Notes under the pieces: model-generated
What the model was told of the DNA's origin: nothing
Database searches by the model: none
What the model saw: the letters and a program-made list of their open reading frames with translations, nothing else
Origin: Lachnospiraceae bacterium
Lineage (GTDB): Bacteria > Bacillota > Clostridia > Lachnospirales > Lachnospiraceae
NCBI GenBank assembly: GCA_016291655.1
Contig: JAEEYF010000006.1
Coordinates: 1 to 64,000, forward strand
Reading direction: 5' to 3'
DNA: 64,000 nt
Shown here: one piece after another, positions 1 through 7,813 of the stretch
Layout of the letters: each line of letters opens with the position of its first letter
Numbering within the stretch: the first letter of the stretch is position 1
Translations under genes and position numbers: made by a program

Positions 1-823
1 AACAGTTTCCTGGGGATGATCCACCTATAGCTGCGCTCTGGTAACCACCCACAGCTATGACATTTGCATTGCCACAGATCGTGATGTTAGCACCTGCGCC
101 AATCTGACCTCCTCCGATCCCGGCGCCATCACCCGAATGATTTATAGTAACCCGAGCATTGCCACCGATCGTGATGTCAGAGCCTGCGCCACCATTACCT
201 CCTCCGATCCCGGCGCCAAGACCCGAATGATCTACAGTAACCTTAGCATTGCCTCCGATCGTGATGTTAGAACCTGCGCCACCATGACCTCCTCCGATCC
301 CGGCGCCAAGACCCGAATGATCTACAGTAACCTTAGCATTGCCTCCGATCGTGATGTTAGAACCTGCGCCACCATTACCTCCTCCGATCCCGGCGCCTTT
401 ACTTGCGCCTATATTTATATTTAATGAAGCACTCAGACTCCCTTCAACACTGCTTATAATCAGGCTCCCACTGTTTAGTTTAAGTATTCCTGCTCCAAGA
501 TCTGAGCTCAGTGTGTTATAACCTGTCAATAGAATGGTCACATTTCCGGTGCCCATAATTCGTAAAGCCTCAAATAGCGTATTAAGTGATACTCCGGATA
601 AAATGACTGTTATATCCTCATTTTCATTTGCATTAATTGTGAAACCATTGGTTGATGAACCTTTAACCCTTACTATAGAATATTGACTTCCGGAAACACT
701 CCTTGTATTTCCCACGTTAACTTCAGGAACACTATCTCCCTTAACCACATTTACAGGCATCAGCCCGATCAACAGCAGCAAACACAAAAAACAACCTGTT
801 ACTTTTTTCCACATGACTTTCAT
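1..823 (-). CDS. Secreted glycine-rich repeat protein, 3' part cut by window edge
   Basis: The open frame starts at an ATG at 823 and runs off the left edge (about 274 codons seen). A GGGAG ribosome site lies about 8 nt upstream. The product opens with a signal peptide: two Lys near the start, then the hydrophobic stretch CFLCLLLLIGLMPVNVV. A beta-rich part follows (residues about 30-140, with phrases such as VTILLTGYNTL), then four 30-residue repeats of the type GAGIGGG..GG.G.NITIGGNA.VTV.HSG. Such GAGIGGG repeats are common in large clostridial extracellular proteins and usually suggest a right-handed beta-helix. The cell anchor, if any, would lie outside the window. The binding partner is unknown. 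It has its own promoter and long leader and seems independent of the pilus genes upstream. Confidence 0.85.
   Translation of the reverse strand, partial: MKVMWKKVTGCFLCLLLLIGLMPVNVVKGDSVPEVNVGNTRSVSGSQYSIVRVKGSSTNGFTINANENEDITVILSGVSLNTLFEALRIMGTGNVTILLTGYNTLSSDLGAGILKLNSGSLIISSVEGSLSASLNINIGASKGAGIGGGNGGAGSNITIGGNAKVTVDHSGLGAGIGGGHGGAGSNITIGGNAKVTVDHSGLGAGIGGGNGGAGSDITIGGNARVTINHSGDGAGIGGGQIGAGANITICGNANVIAVGGYQSAAIGGSSPGNC
38..397 (-). repeat. Four 90-bp in-frame tandem repeats
   Basis: Four direct repeats with an exact 90-bp period (38-127, 128-217, 218-307, 308-397) encode 30-residue units beginning GAGIGGG. The two copies at 218-397 are almost identical in DNA sequence. The copies nearer the window edge are more diverged, and a degenerate fifth unit (AAIGGSS) follows at the edge. 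The near-identity suggests recent duplication or copy-number slippage. Confidence 0.9.
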
Positions 824-885
824 TTAGTTTTCTCCCTAAGAACTCTTGAAATTGATCAAAAACAATATAAAAAACACACATAAAC

Positions 886-899
886 ACGATATCTATCGT
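886..899. promoter_or_regulatory. Inverted repeat in the leader of the repeat protein
   Basis: ACGATA and TATCGT arms are separated by two bases, about 65 bp upstream of the start codon. This could be a small operator or an RNA hairpin. It is short enough to be chance. Confidence 0.25.
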
Positions 900-910
900 A
901 TTCTGTGTGC

Positions 911-941
911 AAAAAAAACTATCCGGAAAATAGAATCCGAA
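911..941 (-). terminator. Terminator-like hairpin inside the leader (possible attenuator)
   Basis: On the minus-strand RNA, UUCGGA pairs with UCCGGA (6 bp including one GU) around an 8-nt loop. A run of eight U begins 3 nt later. It lies between the promoter at 1040-1069 and the start codon at 823, so it would have to be read through or prevented from forming for the gene to be expressed. Confidence 0.45.
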
Positions 942-961
942 CAAAGTACCCTCCCAATTTA

Positions 962-989
962 TCATCCCTGCCGATGACATTTTTCATCC
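962..989 (-). promoter_or_regulatory. Mutually exclusive pairing elements in the leader
   Basis: In RNA order the leader carries GGATGA (989-984), TCATC (977-973) and GGATGA (967-962). The middle element can pair with either flank, giving two alternative hairpins upstream of the terminator-like hairpin at 911-941. This layout is typical of attenuators. No known riboswitch class was recognised. Confidence 0.35.
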
Positions 990-1039
990 TTAACATGGCC
1001 TTAACCCCACACTTAACACATAACCACCATAGTACTAAA

Positions 1040-1069
1040 ATTATATGATCTTCGAGACCGCTATGTCAA
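1040..1069 (-). promoter_or_regulatory. Near-ideal sigma-A promoter of the repeat-protein gene
   Basis: TTGACA (1069-1064) and TATAAT (1045-1040) are both perfect and separated by 18 bp. The predicted start is near 1033, giving a 5' leader of about 210 nt before the ATG at 823. The 289-bp gap 824-1112 therefore holds promoter and leader rather than a gene. Confidence 0.8.
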
Positions 1070-1112
1070 TAAAAGATTAAAGGAATAATACATTTTATTG
1101 ATAAATGTTACT

Positions 1113-1910
1113 TTAGAAAGAAATGACTACGATCTCACATCTGTTAAACAAACGTAAAGGCATGCGATGTTCTCCTGCTCCCGAAGAAACTATATGCTTG
1201 CCGTCATACAGGCCTTTAACTCTGTGCTTTACACCATAGCAGGAAAAAACAATTCCGCCGACAAAAGGAAGCCGTACAAAACCACCGTGTAAATGTCCGG
1301 AAACGATCAAGTCGGAAGGGATCTGTTTTTCATAATAGTCATATAGATCAGGATTGTGAGCAAGAAGAATATTGAACCTGTCAACATTCACATTTGAAAA
1401 GATCGTCTCATTACAGTTTGAAGTGTCAAAAATCCTGCCTTTTTTATACATTCTTCGATCCAAGGATAACCCGTATATCTCTACATGTTCATTAAAGCTG
1501 ATGTGATCATCATCCAAAATATGGCAGTTTTCCGGAAGACGCGAAAGAAAGTCTTTCCAATCCCCTTCAAATTTATCTCGGTAATTGAGTTCATGATTGC
1601 CCAATGAAAAATATACAGGTGCTATCTTACATAGGTCGTTAACAGCCTTTAATGCATTTATAAAGGATCTGTCGCCGCTTGTGATCATATCACCTGCCAA
1701 AAGGATCATATCGGGTTTTTCCGCCGCTGCTCTTTCAAGATCTGCAGATCTTAAGCACTTGTTATGCAGATCTGTCAACAGCAAAGCTTTTAACCTTTGA
1801 CCTGTTTTCAGATCTATACGGGTGAATCTTCTGCAATTCAGCTGAAAATACTCATAGACCAAATATGCGATTATGAGGAGCGCAGCCCCAATAATAATAA
1901 ACTTCTCCAT
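1113..1910 (-). CDS. Membrane-anchored metallophosphoesterase (YkuE-like)
   Basis: This 265-residue protein has one N-terminal membrane helix (about residues 4-22) followed by a calcineurin-like phosphoesterase domain. All metal-binding motifs are visible: DLH at 47-49, GD at 73-74, GNHE at 104-107, His185 in LLAHNPD, and GHLH at 205-208. The family hydrolyses phosphomonoesters or diesters using two metal ions. The anchored YkuE-type members probably act on lipid or envelope substrates, but the substrate here is not known. The ATG abuts the pilO stop, so it is the last gene of the pilD-pilO operon. A link to pilus function is only positional. A weak inverted repeat at 1090-1108 follows it. 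Confidence 0.9.
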   Translation of the reverse strand: MEKFIIIGAALLIIAYLVYEYFQLNCRRFTRIDLKTGQRLKALLLTDLHNKCLRSADLERAAAEKPDMILLAGDMITSGDRSFINALKAVNDLCKIAPVYFSLGNHELNYRDKFEGDWKDFLSRLPENCHILDDDHISFNEHVEIYGLSLDRRMYKKGRIFDTSNCNETIFSNVNVDRFNILLAHNPDLYDYYEKQIPSDLIVSGHLHGGFVRLPFVGGIVFSCYGVKHRVKGLYDGKHIVSSGAGEHRMPLRLFNRCEIVVISF

Positions 1911-2449
1911 TAATTATCAACCAAAATATAAAAATTCACGGTAAATTGAATATCAACCTCTTCATCCTCGTAATTAAATCGGGATATTGAAACGGAATTA
2001 ACAGTATTAAAATACTTCGAAGCTTCAAGTCTTGAAAGCAGGAACATAAAATTCTCTATAGTACCGTGAACCACCGCATTAAAGGTACCTATGTTATAAT
2101 CACCGTATTCCTTGATCCCTGCAAAACTCAAACTGCTTTTTTCAAGATCATCGCCAATAACATCTTCCATAAAACGAAGCATTTCCGAGTCATCCCAGAT
2201 GGCAGGGAATTGTCCTACAGTCTTGTTGTACTCGGCTATGGATCGCTCCAGATCGGCAGTAATGGAATTATATCCCATCTGCTGTGATTGAAGTCCGGAA
2301 ATGATCTCCTGCCTTTTGGCAATGTCCGCATCTATGCTTTTAACGGATTCTCTCAAAGGCTGCATAAAAAGGTTCTCAAAAAGAACAATAGCGATCAGCA
2401 CAAATGCCAACAACATTATTATTTTTTCTCTTGCTGTGATCTTTTTCAT
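1910..2449 (-). CDS. pilO: Type IV pilus inner-membrane alignment protein PilO
   Basis: The 179-residue protein has a short cytoplasmic start rich in Lys/Glu, one membrane helix (about residues 11-29), a helical/coiled region (about 30-80) and a C-terminal alpha-beta domain. This is the PilO/GspM-like layout. Sequence identity to characterised PilO is likely low, so the call rests on layout plus its position after pilM and pilN. PilO pairs with PilN to link the cytoplasmic PilM ring to the pilus platform. It starts 4 nt after pilN and its stop overlaps the next start. Confidence 0.8.
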   Translation of the reverse strand: MKKITAREKIIMLLAFVLIAIVLFENLFMQPLRESVKSIDADIAKRQEIISGLQSQQMGYNSITADLERSIAEYNKTVGQFPAIWDDSEMLRFMEDVIGDDLEKSSLSFAGIKEYGDYNIGTFNAVVHGTIENFMFLLSRLEASKYFNTVNSVSISRFNYEDEEVDIQFTVNFYILVDN

Positions 2450-2453
2450 GCCT

Positions 2454-2993
2454 TCATTCCGCCACCTTGAGAGAAATTGAAAATGTATAGCTTTCTGTAT
2501 CTTCGGATCTGATCAAGGAGATCGTGGAATAACTTATATCACTGAAATCCTCGATCTCCTTCAGGGAATCAATGAATGAGGCTATAGCGTCATAATCCGT
2601 AGCCACACAAGATACTCCGATAGTCTCCTTGTTAAGAGTAAAGTTCGTAAAATAGACAGTTCGGGGACAACAATCCATTATGGTATCGATCTTTTCTCTT
2701 GCTGTTGAATTAAATCTTAAAGCCTCTTTAAGATTTTCGGTTTTATCGATATACGCTCTGTATTCATCACGCGCTTTTATGTACTCAACCGCTATGTCTC
2801 CGTAACCGTCGATCACCGCATTCAGTCTGTCCAGTGTGTCCTGCTTTTCCTGTTTTGCCATCAGCGGTTCATAGACCATATATATGCCCACGATACTCAG
2901 GATCATGATCGTAAAAAGAGTCCAGATCACGATCTTGGCCGAAGCAGTGCCCGATTTTTTTGAAGGGATGAGGTTAATATCGTTGTACAGCAT
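2454..2993 (-). CDS. pilN: Type IV pilus assembly protein PilN
   Basis: The N-terminus MLYNDINLIPSKK contains the INLIP peptide by which PilN docks into PilM. One membrane helix follows (about residues 18-40), then a periplasm-type coiled and alpha-beta domain facing the wall side. I chose the ATG at 2993 because a GGAGG site lies 9-10 nt upstream and the start overlaps the pilM stop (TAATG). An in-frame ATG at 3002 is only 1 nt from that GGAGG and is unlikely. The length of 179 residues is normal for the family. Confidence 0.88.
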   Translation of the reverse strand: MLYNDINLIPSKKSGTASAKIVIWTLFTIMILSIVGIYMVYEPLMAKQEKQDTLDRLNAVIDGYGDIAVEYIKARDEYRAYIDKTENLKEALRFNSTAREKIDTIMDCCPRTVYFTNFTLNKETIGVSCVATDYDAIASFIDSLKEIEDFSDISYSTISLIRSEDTESYTFSISLKVAE

Positions 2994-4705
2994 TATACCC
3001 ATTCCTCCTTCAACGTGATCGAAACGGCGCCGAGGTAGTCTTCAAAATGTATATCTACCCCCTTGCATCGCTTGATAAGCTTGGAGCCGATCTTAAAGTC
3101 CGATATTTCCGAAAGCATATATACCGGAACCCCGAGCTGGTCGGCAAAATAATCCTTGATACCGCCGAGTCTGCTGGAGCCGCCGGCTATGACTATGCAA
3201 TCGACACCGTTTTGATTGTTATTCGTCTTGTAATAATACATAGTATTATCAAGCTCTGAAATAATAGAGTCATAATACTCATGCAAAGCTCCTTCTTTGT
3301 CGTTATTCAATGACAGCTTAAAGGATTCGGCAGAATTCATATCAAGTGACATCTTTTCGGAGATGGCCTCATTGATATACTCACCGCCGTAACGTATGTT
3401 TTTATGCATGGAATAAGAACCGTTACGTATAAAAGTAACATTGGACATGGTGAAACCTATGTCGATCAGGCATACGTTTTCAAGTATGTTCTTTTTCTTT
3501 GGCTCTTCTGCTTCTTCCTTTGCTTTAAAGCTGTTATTCATGAGGTTGTCGAGGATGTTGCTCGCTTCCTCATCAGACAGATAGGCATGTGCGGGTCTGC
3601 TTTCCGAAACACGTATGGGGTTAGGCATATAATGATCATCGATCCGTTTGGGAACAATTGCAGGCTCAGGATCGTAAAGGTTTTGATCGAGGTCGTTCAG
3701 TTTTCTGCCAAAATACCAGCTTATCTCGTGTACGTTCGGATCCTTCGGCTTCTTTTCTTCCCGAGTTTTCTGATGCTTTTCAAAAGCTTCCTTTGCCGCT
3801 CTGGCTGCTTCTGCCTCGGCTTTTTTCTTCTCTTCCCTTGCTTTTTTCAGCCTTTCTTCTTTTTCAGCCTTCTGTTTTGCTTCAGCTTTGGCCTTCGAAA
3901 TGGCCTGCTCATGTTTTTCCTTTTGAAGTTTTTGTTCTTTTATAAACTTCTCCTGTTTAGCAGCTTCCCTTTGAAGTTTTTTTGTGTGTTTTCTTTGCTT
4001 AAACTTGGTTTTTTTAGAGATCTTCTTAACGTCCTTTTTGCCCTGTTTTTCCTTCTTTTCCTCATTGTTTTCGGAAAGCTGTGTTTGGGCTTCTTCGAGA
4101 GCCGTCTGGTTGTTTATGATGTTTCTGATCAGCTTGGTATGAGCATTCGGCAATACATCGATACGTTTAAGTCTCAGCCCCGCTCTTTTGCAAACTTTGA
4201 TGTAATCGCTGAGCAAGGACTTGGGTGCAGATACAACAAGAACTCTCATGGATTTTTCACCCGTGAGTTCATTGTTTGTGGTGGAAAGGATTCTGTAATC
4301 TATGGTGTAATCTCCGGATGCAAGGAGATATATGTTCGAAAGTTCATTTTTTATGTTGGAAAGGACCTGTTCTTCTTTCATTTGAGGGAGGGTTATCTCT
4401 CTCATGATCACATCCTTACCGGAAAGACACAAGGTTGCATGTCTTGCAGAAGAATGGAGGTGCTTTTTGGCATTTCTGAGGCACTTTACGAGAATTTCCG
4501 GGGCTTCTATGACACCATCCACCACAACCCCGTTGGGGATAGGTTCGGAAACAGCCGCAAGAATATGATCCTTCTTTACTACAGCCAGTTTGATATTCTT
4601 AGAACCGATATCTATGCCCATGGTACGTTTTTGAGGCAGCATTATCACGCTCTTCTGCCTTTTGAATATGCCATTTTCAGTTTTCTTCTTGGCATTCTTA
4701 TTCAT
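2993..4705 (-). CDS. pilM: Type IV pilus protein PilM with a large charged insertion
   Basis: PilM is an actin-fold ATP-binding cytoplasmic protein that recruits PilN/PilO. The fold is visible as GIDIGS (30-35, phosphate 1), IDIGFT (414-419, phosphate 2) and IAGGSSRLGG near the end (adenosine motif). At 570 residues it is far longer than the usual 340-360. The excess is an insertion from about residue 200 to 405. Its core (about 212-322) is almost only Lys, Glu, Ala, Gln and Arg and should form a long helix or coiled coil. A Pro-containing linker then returns to the ATPase fold. The frame is unbroken and the flanks are conventional, so this is not a frameshift artefact. It is preceded by an AAGGAAAG ribosome site. 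Confidence 0.93.
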   Translation of the reverse strand: MNKNAKKKTENGIFKRQKSVIMLPQKRTMGIDIGSKNIKLAVVKKDHILAAVSEPIPNGVVVDGVIEAPEILVKCLRNAKKHLHSSARHATLCLSGKDVIMREITLPQMKEEQVLSNIKNELSNIYLLASGDYTIDYRILSTTNNELTGEKSMRVLVVSAPKSLLSDYIKVCKRAGLRLKRIDVLPNAHTKLIRNIINNQTALEEAQTQLSENNEEKKEKQGKKDVKKISKKTKFKQRKHTKKLQREAAKQEKFIKEQKLQKEKHEQAISKAKAEAKQKAEKEERLKKAREEKKKAEAEAARAAKEAFEKHQKTREEKKPKDPNVHEISWYFGRKLNDLDQNLYDPEPAIVPKRIDDHYMPNPIRVSESRPAHAYLSDEEASNILDNLMNNSFKAKEEAEEPKKKNILENVCLIDIGFTMSNVTFIRNGSYSMHKNIRYGGEYINEAISEKMSLDMNSAESFKLSLNNDKEGALHEYYDSIISELDNTMYYYKTNNNQNGVDCIVIAGGSSRLGGIKDYFADQLGVPVYMLSEISDFKIGSKLIKRCKGVDIHFEDYLGAVSITLKEEWV

Positions 4706-4746
4706 TAATCTTTCCTTAGAGTAATTTTAAATCTTGTTGAGAGAAC

Positions 4747-5202
4747 TCAGCGTTTGTAATAAACAGCTTCCACAAAAATTGTATCGCCTTTTGCATCTTT
4801 TATGGACGAATACAGTTTTATATTGATGTTTTCAGTGTCAACCTCAAAATCCATTGAAGCCACATCGTAACCTAAGATCACTTCCGTAACAGCCGATGTG
4901 GTCCTGTCTGTCTGGATCATCTTAAGCGTGGTCCCATCTATCCTGAAAGTGTCCACATAGTCGGTACAGGTAATGCTTTTGTCAATATCGGAATAGCTTA
5001 TGCCTTTCCTGCATTCCAGCAGGATCCTGTCCATCGAATCCCTCAGTTCGTTCTCCGCAACAATTTGCGAACTTTGACTGCGAAAGGTTTTGGTCCCCGT
5101 ATCATAAATCGTATATATAACCAATACGGCAACCATAAGCAGACCTATAGTGATGACCAGTTCAATTAAAGTAAATCCTTTGGTTTTGTTTTTTATTCCC
5201 AT
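4747..5202 (-). CDS. Minor type IV prepilin (PilW/ComGD-like)
   Basis: The product starts MGIKNKTKG followed by FTLIELVITIGLLMVAVLVI. This is a canonical short prepilin leader with Gly at -1, Phe at +1 and Glu at +5, expected to be cut and N-methylated by the peptidase encoded at 7814. The 151-residue length and beta-rich C-terminus fit a minor pilin. The ATG at 5202 is preferred over an upstream in-frame TTG at 5214 because it gives the classical leader and sits 2 nt after the previous stop. Its neighbours suggest it joins the two upstream products in a priming complex at the pilus tip. Confidence 0.88.
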   Translation of the reverse strand: MGIKNKTKGFTLIELVITIGLLMVAVLVIYTIYDTGTKTFRSQSSQIVAENELRDSMDRILLECRKGISYSDIDKSITCTDYVDTFRIDGTTLKMIQTDRTTSAVTEVILGYDVASMDFEVDTENINIKLYSSIKDAKGDTIFVEAVYYKR

Positions 5203-5204
5203 CT

Positions 5205-5651
5205 TTATATCCAATAGATCGCATCTTCCATGAAGGCCAATTCCCTATCGTCCTCCGTTGCATAAACAGTTACTTTCACAGAACTCAGATTCCCCTGACT
5301 CCTGTATTTCTTGTAATCAACATCTATATAAGCATACATTTCCGGATAATCATCCTCCACTACCCTGAACCTGTAGGGACCGGTGTCTTGTATTTCGGTA
5401 CAGGTGAAATCCGCAGATGCGGTCAGAGTGTTCCTGAGCTCGGTGATGGTCATTCCTTCATATTGAGTAAGATACTCCATATATCTCTCGGCCATATAGG
5501 AAGCGTCCATCTTGTTTGCATTCTTGCTGCTTGTTGCAACAAGCCCCGTAAGCGCCTTCAGAAAAACAATCGCTACAAGAGATAACAACAGAATGGATAT
5601 CATTACCTCTATTAAGCTCTCTCCTTTTTTATCCTTAAAAAAACTGATCAT
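5205..5651 (-). CDS. Minor prepilin (PilV-like) with unusual cleavage site
   Basis: This 148-residue protein starts MISFFKDKKG, then ESLIEVMISILLLSLVAIVF. Gly at -1 and Glu at +5 of a prepilin signal are present, but the mature protein would begin with Glu instead of the usual Phe/Met. A globular domain of about 110 residues follows. Its ATG overlaps the stop of the large PilX-like gene (ATGA), which points to translational coupling. A PilV/ComGE-type minor pilin is the best reading; the exact subclass cannot be fixed by eye. Confidence 0.85.
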   Translation of the reverse strand: MISFFKDKKGESLIEVMISILLLSLVAIVFLKALTGLVATSSKNANKMDASYMAERYMEYLTQYEGMTITELRNTLTASADFTCTEIQDTGPYRFRVVEDDYPEMYAYIDVDYKKYRSQGNLSSVKVTVYATEDDRELAFMEDAIYWI

Positions 5652-7798
5652 TCCACTTTAAATCCTCTGAAGAAATGAGATCCCGAATAGTCTTCTCCGA
5701 TAGCAACAACCCCAGGCATAAATTCCATTTCGACTTCAAGTACCATATGTTCTGTGGCGACATTGGAGCTCTTTGCCATGGCATTACCGGAGAAATCGAT
5801 GTTATAGCCTGTAACGCATGCAAAAATACAGGTTACAAACTGTCCTTCATCTGTATCGTATATATTTGAAGAGGCTCTGTCGCCGTCAACCACAATATTC
5901 ATTCTGGGGGCATAGATAGCACCGCAGGAAAGATAGGAGTTCTTGAAATCCAACTCAAACCTCCTTGCATTTCCCTCCGGTCCCGGAGCCGCCGAAAAGA
6001 TGTTACCGTAAAAAAGGCAATTTCGTATGTCTATGTCCGCCGCACCGGCAGAGAAAAAGTTTGAACAGCACATATAATTGCGTATGATCAGCGTGTTGGT
6101 TCCGTAATAGTACACGTTCAGCTTCGGGTTTATGATCTTTTGGGCTTTATCGTTTTCCGAAAGATCCTCATCACCGAACACAAAGTTTGAAAGAGCCCTG
6201 AGCCTGGGATAACCATTCGTGTAGGGATCTCCGTTAAATTCGCAGCTCTGTCTCGCATAGACGTTAACAGTAGCATCGCCGAGCATCTTAAGGTCACCCC
6301 TCATTACCAGATTGTCGGCGATAACGTTCAGTTTGGTACCTTCAGAAGCATTGAAGGTCATGCTTCCGCTCTGCCATATACCGAACTGGTGACCAACAAC
6401 GAAGAAGTTGAGATCGCCCGCATGGTCCTGTCCGGCAGGGTTTTGCGCATTAAAGGTAATGTTGTCGTAACCGCCGTCGTTAACCCAGAACTGGTTGATG
6501 ATCACAATATTTACCGTACCTTCGTTCTTTACGTTTATGTTAATGTTAGCCTCATTGTTTTGCTGAATGGTACTGTAAAAGTAAATAAATAAAGTACCGC
6601 TTCCCGTAGTTTCCACGTTGATATCTCCGATATGAGGATCGGGATAAAGGTTGTTGCAAAGCATATAGACATCATGTCCGTTGGTATTGACCTTGAGTTT
6701 TCCTTCATCCTTTGCTACAAGGTTACTGTCGACCATGAATTTAAAATTATCGGCATAGGCGTTAATGATCAATTCATTATCGATCTCCAGATTCTGGCAT
6801 TTTATGAAAGCATTGTCCGTATTGACATTGATCGTAAGACTTCTGTTTTGAACATACATATACCCGTTTACATAAAAGTCTTTTCTCTGCTGGTTTCTTC
6901 CGGTATTCCAGACAAGCCCCGTAAAAGGAATGTTGATCACCTGTCTGTTACGTTGATCCGAATACCAATGAGTCCATCCGTCTCCGAGATATGGAGGTCC
7001 GATCGGGTATTGGTTACGTAAGGTAGAAGGATCTCCTTCATACGGAGGATCCGGTATCTCAGGTATCTTTACATCACCTCTTACAAGTGAGGAGGTGTCA
7101 ACTACAAAGGTATTATCGTTGTTATAGAAATGCTCGGCATCGGCAGCAGCATTGTAATGCCCCGGATAAGAGAATTCGCCTCTGAGTTTTGCGTTTCCGT
7201 TCAAGGAAACAGAGCTTTGAGAAGTAATGTCTTCAATGGCTGTAAGCATTGGCGTACTCTCGTTTATCACCATCATACTGGTTGTTGTGCTCTGGCTGCT
7301 CTCAGTGAGATAAAGAACTCCGTAGGTACCCGTGATCTTTTTTCTTGTATTTCTGTTATTTGAAATGATCGTCGTTATATCAAAAAGACAAGTGTATTCA
7401 TCAGATTCCACACTGCTCGGAACAACCGTAACGCTTTCGATGTTGTACTCTTCAAAGCTGCCCGCAGCGATCTTATCCTTAAAATACTCCTCTGTCTGAC
7501 TTGCTATGGTTGCATTCAGCCTTGTGGCAAACTCAGCTCTCGTGAGGACCTCTTCGTTAAGGTTGGCTTCGTTGGAGATCTCAAAAGCAAACTTGTCGAT
7601 CTCCGTGGAGGTGATGCGAAGTACGCCTTCACCCGTATAGTAAGCGCCGTTGTTCGCTTCCGAATCAACAGTGTTTGAAACATGTCTGTCGAGAATTGTA
7701 TAGGTGCCTATAATAAACACAGAAAACACAGCTATCAGCATCAGCATGATAACCAAACTCATTCCGCGATTATTATTTTTTAAATTCTCTCCTGTCAA
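5648..7798 (-). CDS. Large PilX-like pilus protein
   Basis: The 716-residue product has a short leader ending NNNRG, then the hydrophobic stretch MSLVIMLMLIAVFSVF. This matches PilX N-terminal segments, which carry Gly at -1 but often lack Glu at +5. The long remainder is rich in Asn, Thr, Ile and Val with many short strands (for example NININVKNEGTVNIVIIN), suggesting a beta-helix or adhesin-like body. The predicted start is TTG (7798); the next ATG (residue 13) would delete the leader. It is several times larger than proteobacterial PilX and could be a tip adhesin. It lies between pilD and the minor pilins, with a 15-nt gap from pilD. Confidence 0.78.
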   Translation of the reverse strand: MTGENLKNNNRGMSLVIMLMLIAVFSVFIIGTYTILDRHVSNTVDSEANNGAYYTGEGVLRITSTEIDKFAFEISNEANLNEEVLTRAEFATRLNATIASQTEEYFKDKIAAGSFEEYNIESVTVVPSSVESDEYTCLFDITTIISNNRNTRKKITGTYGVLYLTESSQSTTTSMMVINESTPMLTAIEDITSQSSVSLNGNAKLRGEFSYPGHYNAAADAEHFYNNDNTFVVDTSSLVRGDVKIPEIPDPPYEGDPSTLRNQYPIGPPYLGDGWTHWYSDQRNRQVINIPFTGLVWNTGRNQQRKDFYVNGYMYVQNRSLTINVNTDNAFIKCQNLEIDNELIINAYADNFKFMVDSNLVAKDEGKLKVNTNGHDVYMLCNNLYPDPHIGDINVETTGSGTLFIYFYSTIQQNNEANININVKNEGTVNIVIINQFWVNDGGYDNITFNAQNPAGQDHAGDLNFFVVGHQFGIWQSGSMTFNASEGTKLNVIADNLVMRGDLKMLGDATVNVYARQSCEFNGDPYTNGYPRLRALSNFVFGDEDLSENDKAQKIINPKLNVYYYGTNTLIIRNYMCCSNFFSAGAADIDIRNCLFYGNIFSAAPGPEGNARRFELDFKNSYLSCGAIYAPRMNIVVDGDRASSNIYDTDEGQFVTCIFACVTGYNIDFSGNAMAKSSNVATEHMVLEVEMEFMPGVVAIGEDYSGSHFFRGFKVE

Positions 7799-7813
7799 TT
7801 TAGGTATTACCTG

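Noticed and set aside
38-397. CRISPR-like regular array
   Set aside because: The 90-bp period has no separate repeat and spacer. The units are in frame and encode GAGIGGG protein repeats behind a signal peptide.
741-980. Minus-strand frame of 79 codons across the leader and signal-peptide region
   Set aside because: It overlaps the repeat-protein start in another frame and would cover the leader elements. It has no domain.
905-1033. c-di-GMP-I riboswitch in the repeat-protein leader
   Set aside because: A stretch AAAAATGTCA followed by CAGGG looked similar, but the second conserved strand (GACGCAAAGC type) and the tetraloop-receptor parts are absent.
3404-4708. Plus-strand frame of 434 codons opposite pilM
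   Set aside because: It mirrors the Lys/Glu-rich insertion (giving Phe/Leu/Ser runs) and has no family motif or ribosome site. pilM on the other strand has clear motifs.
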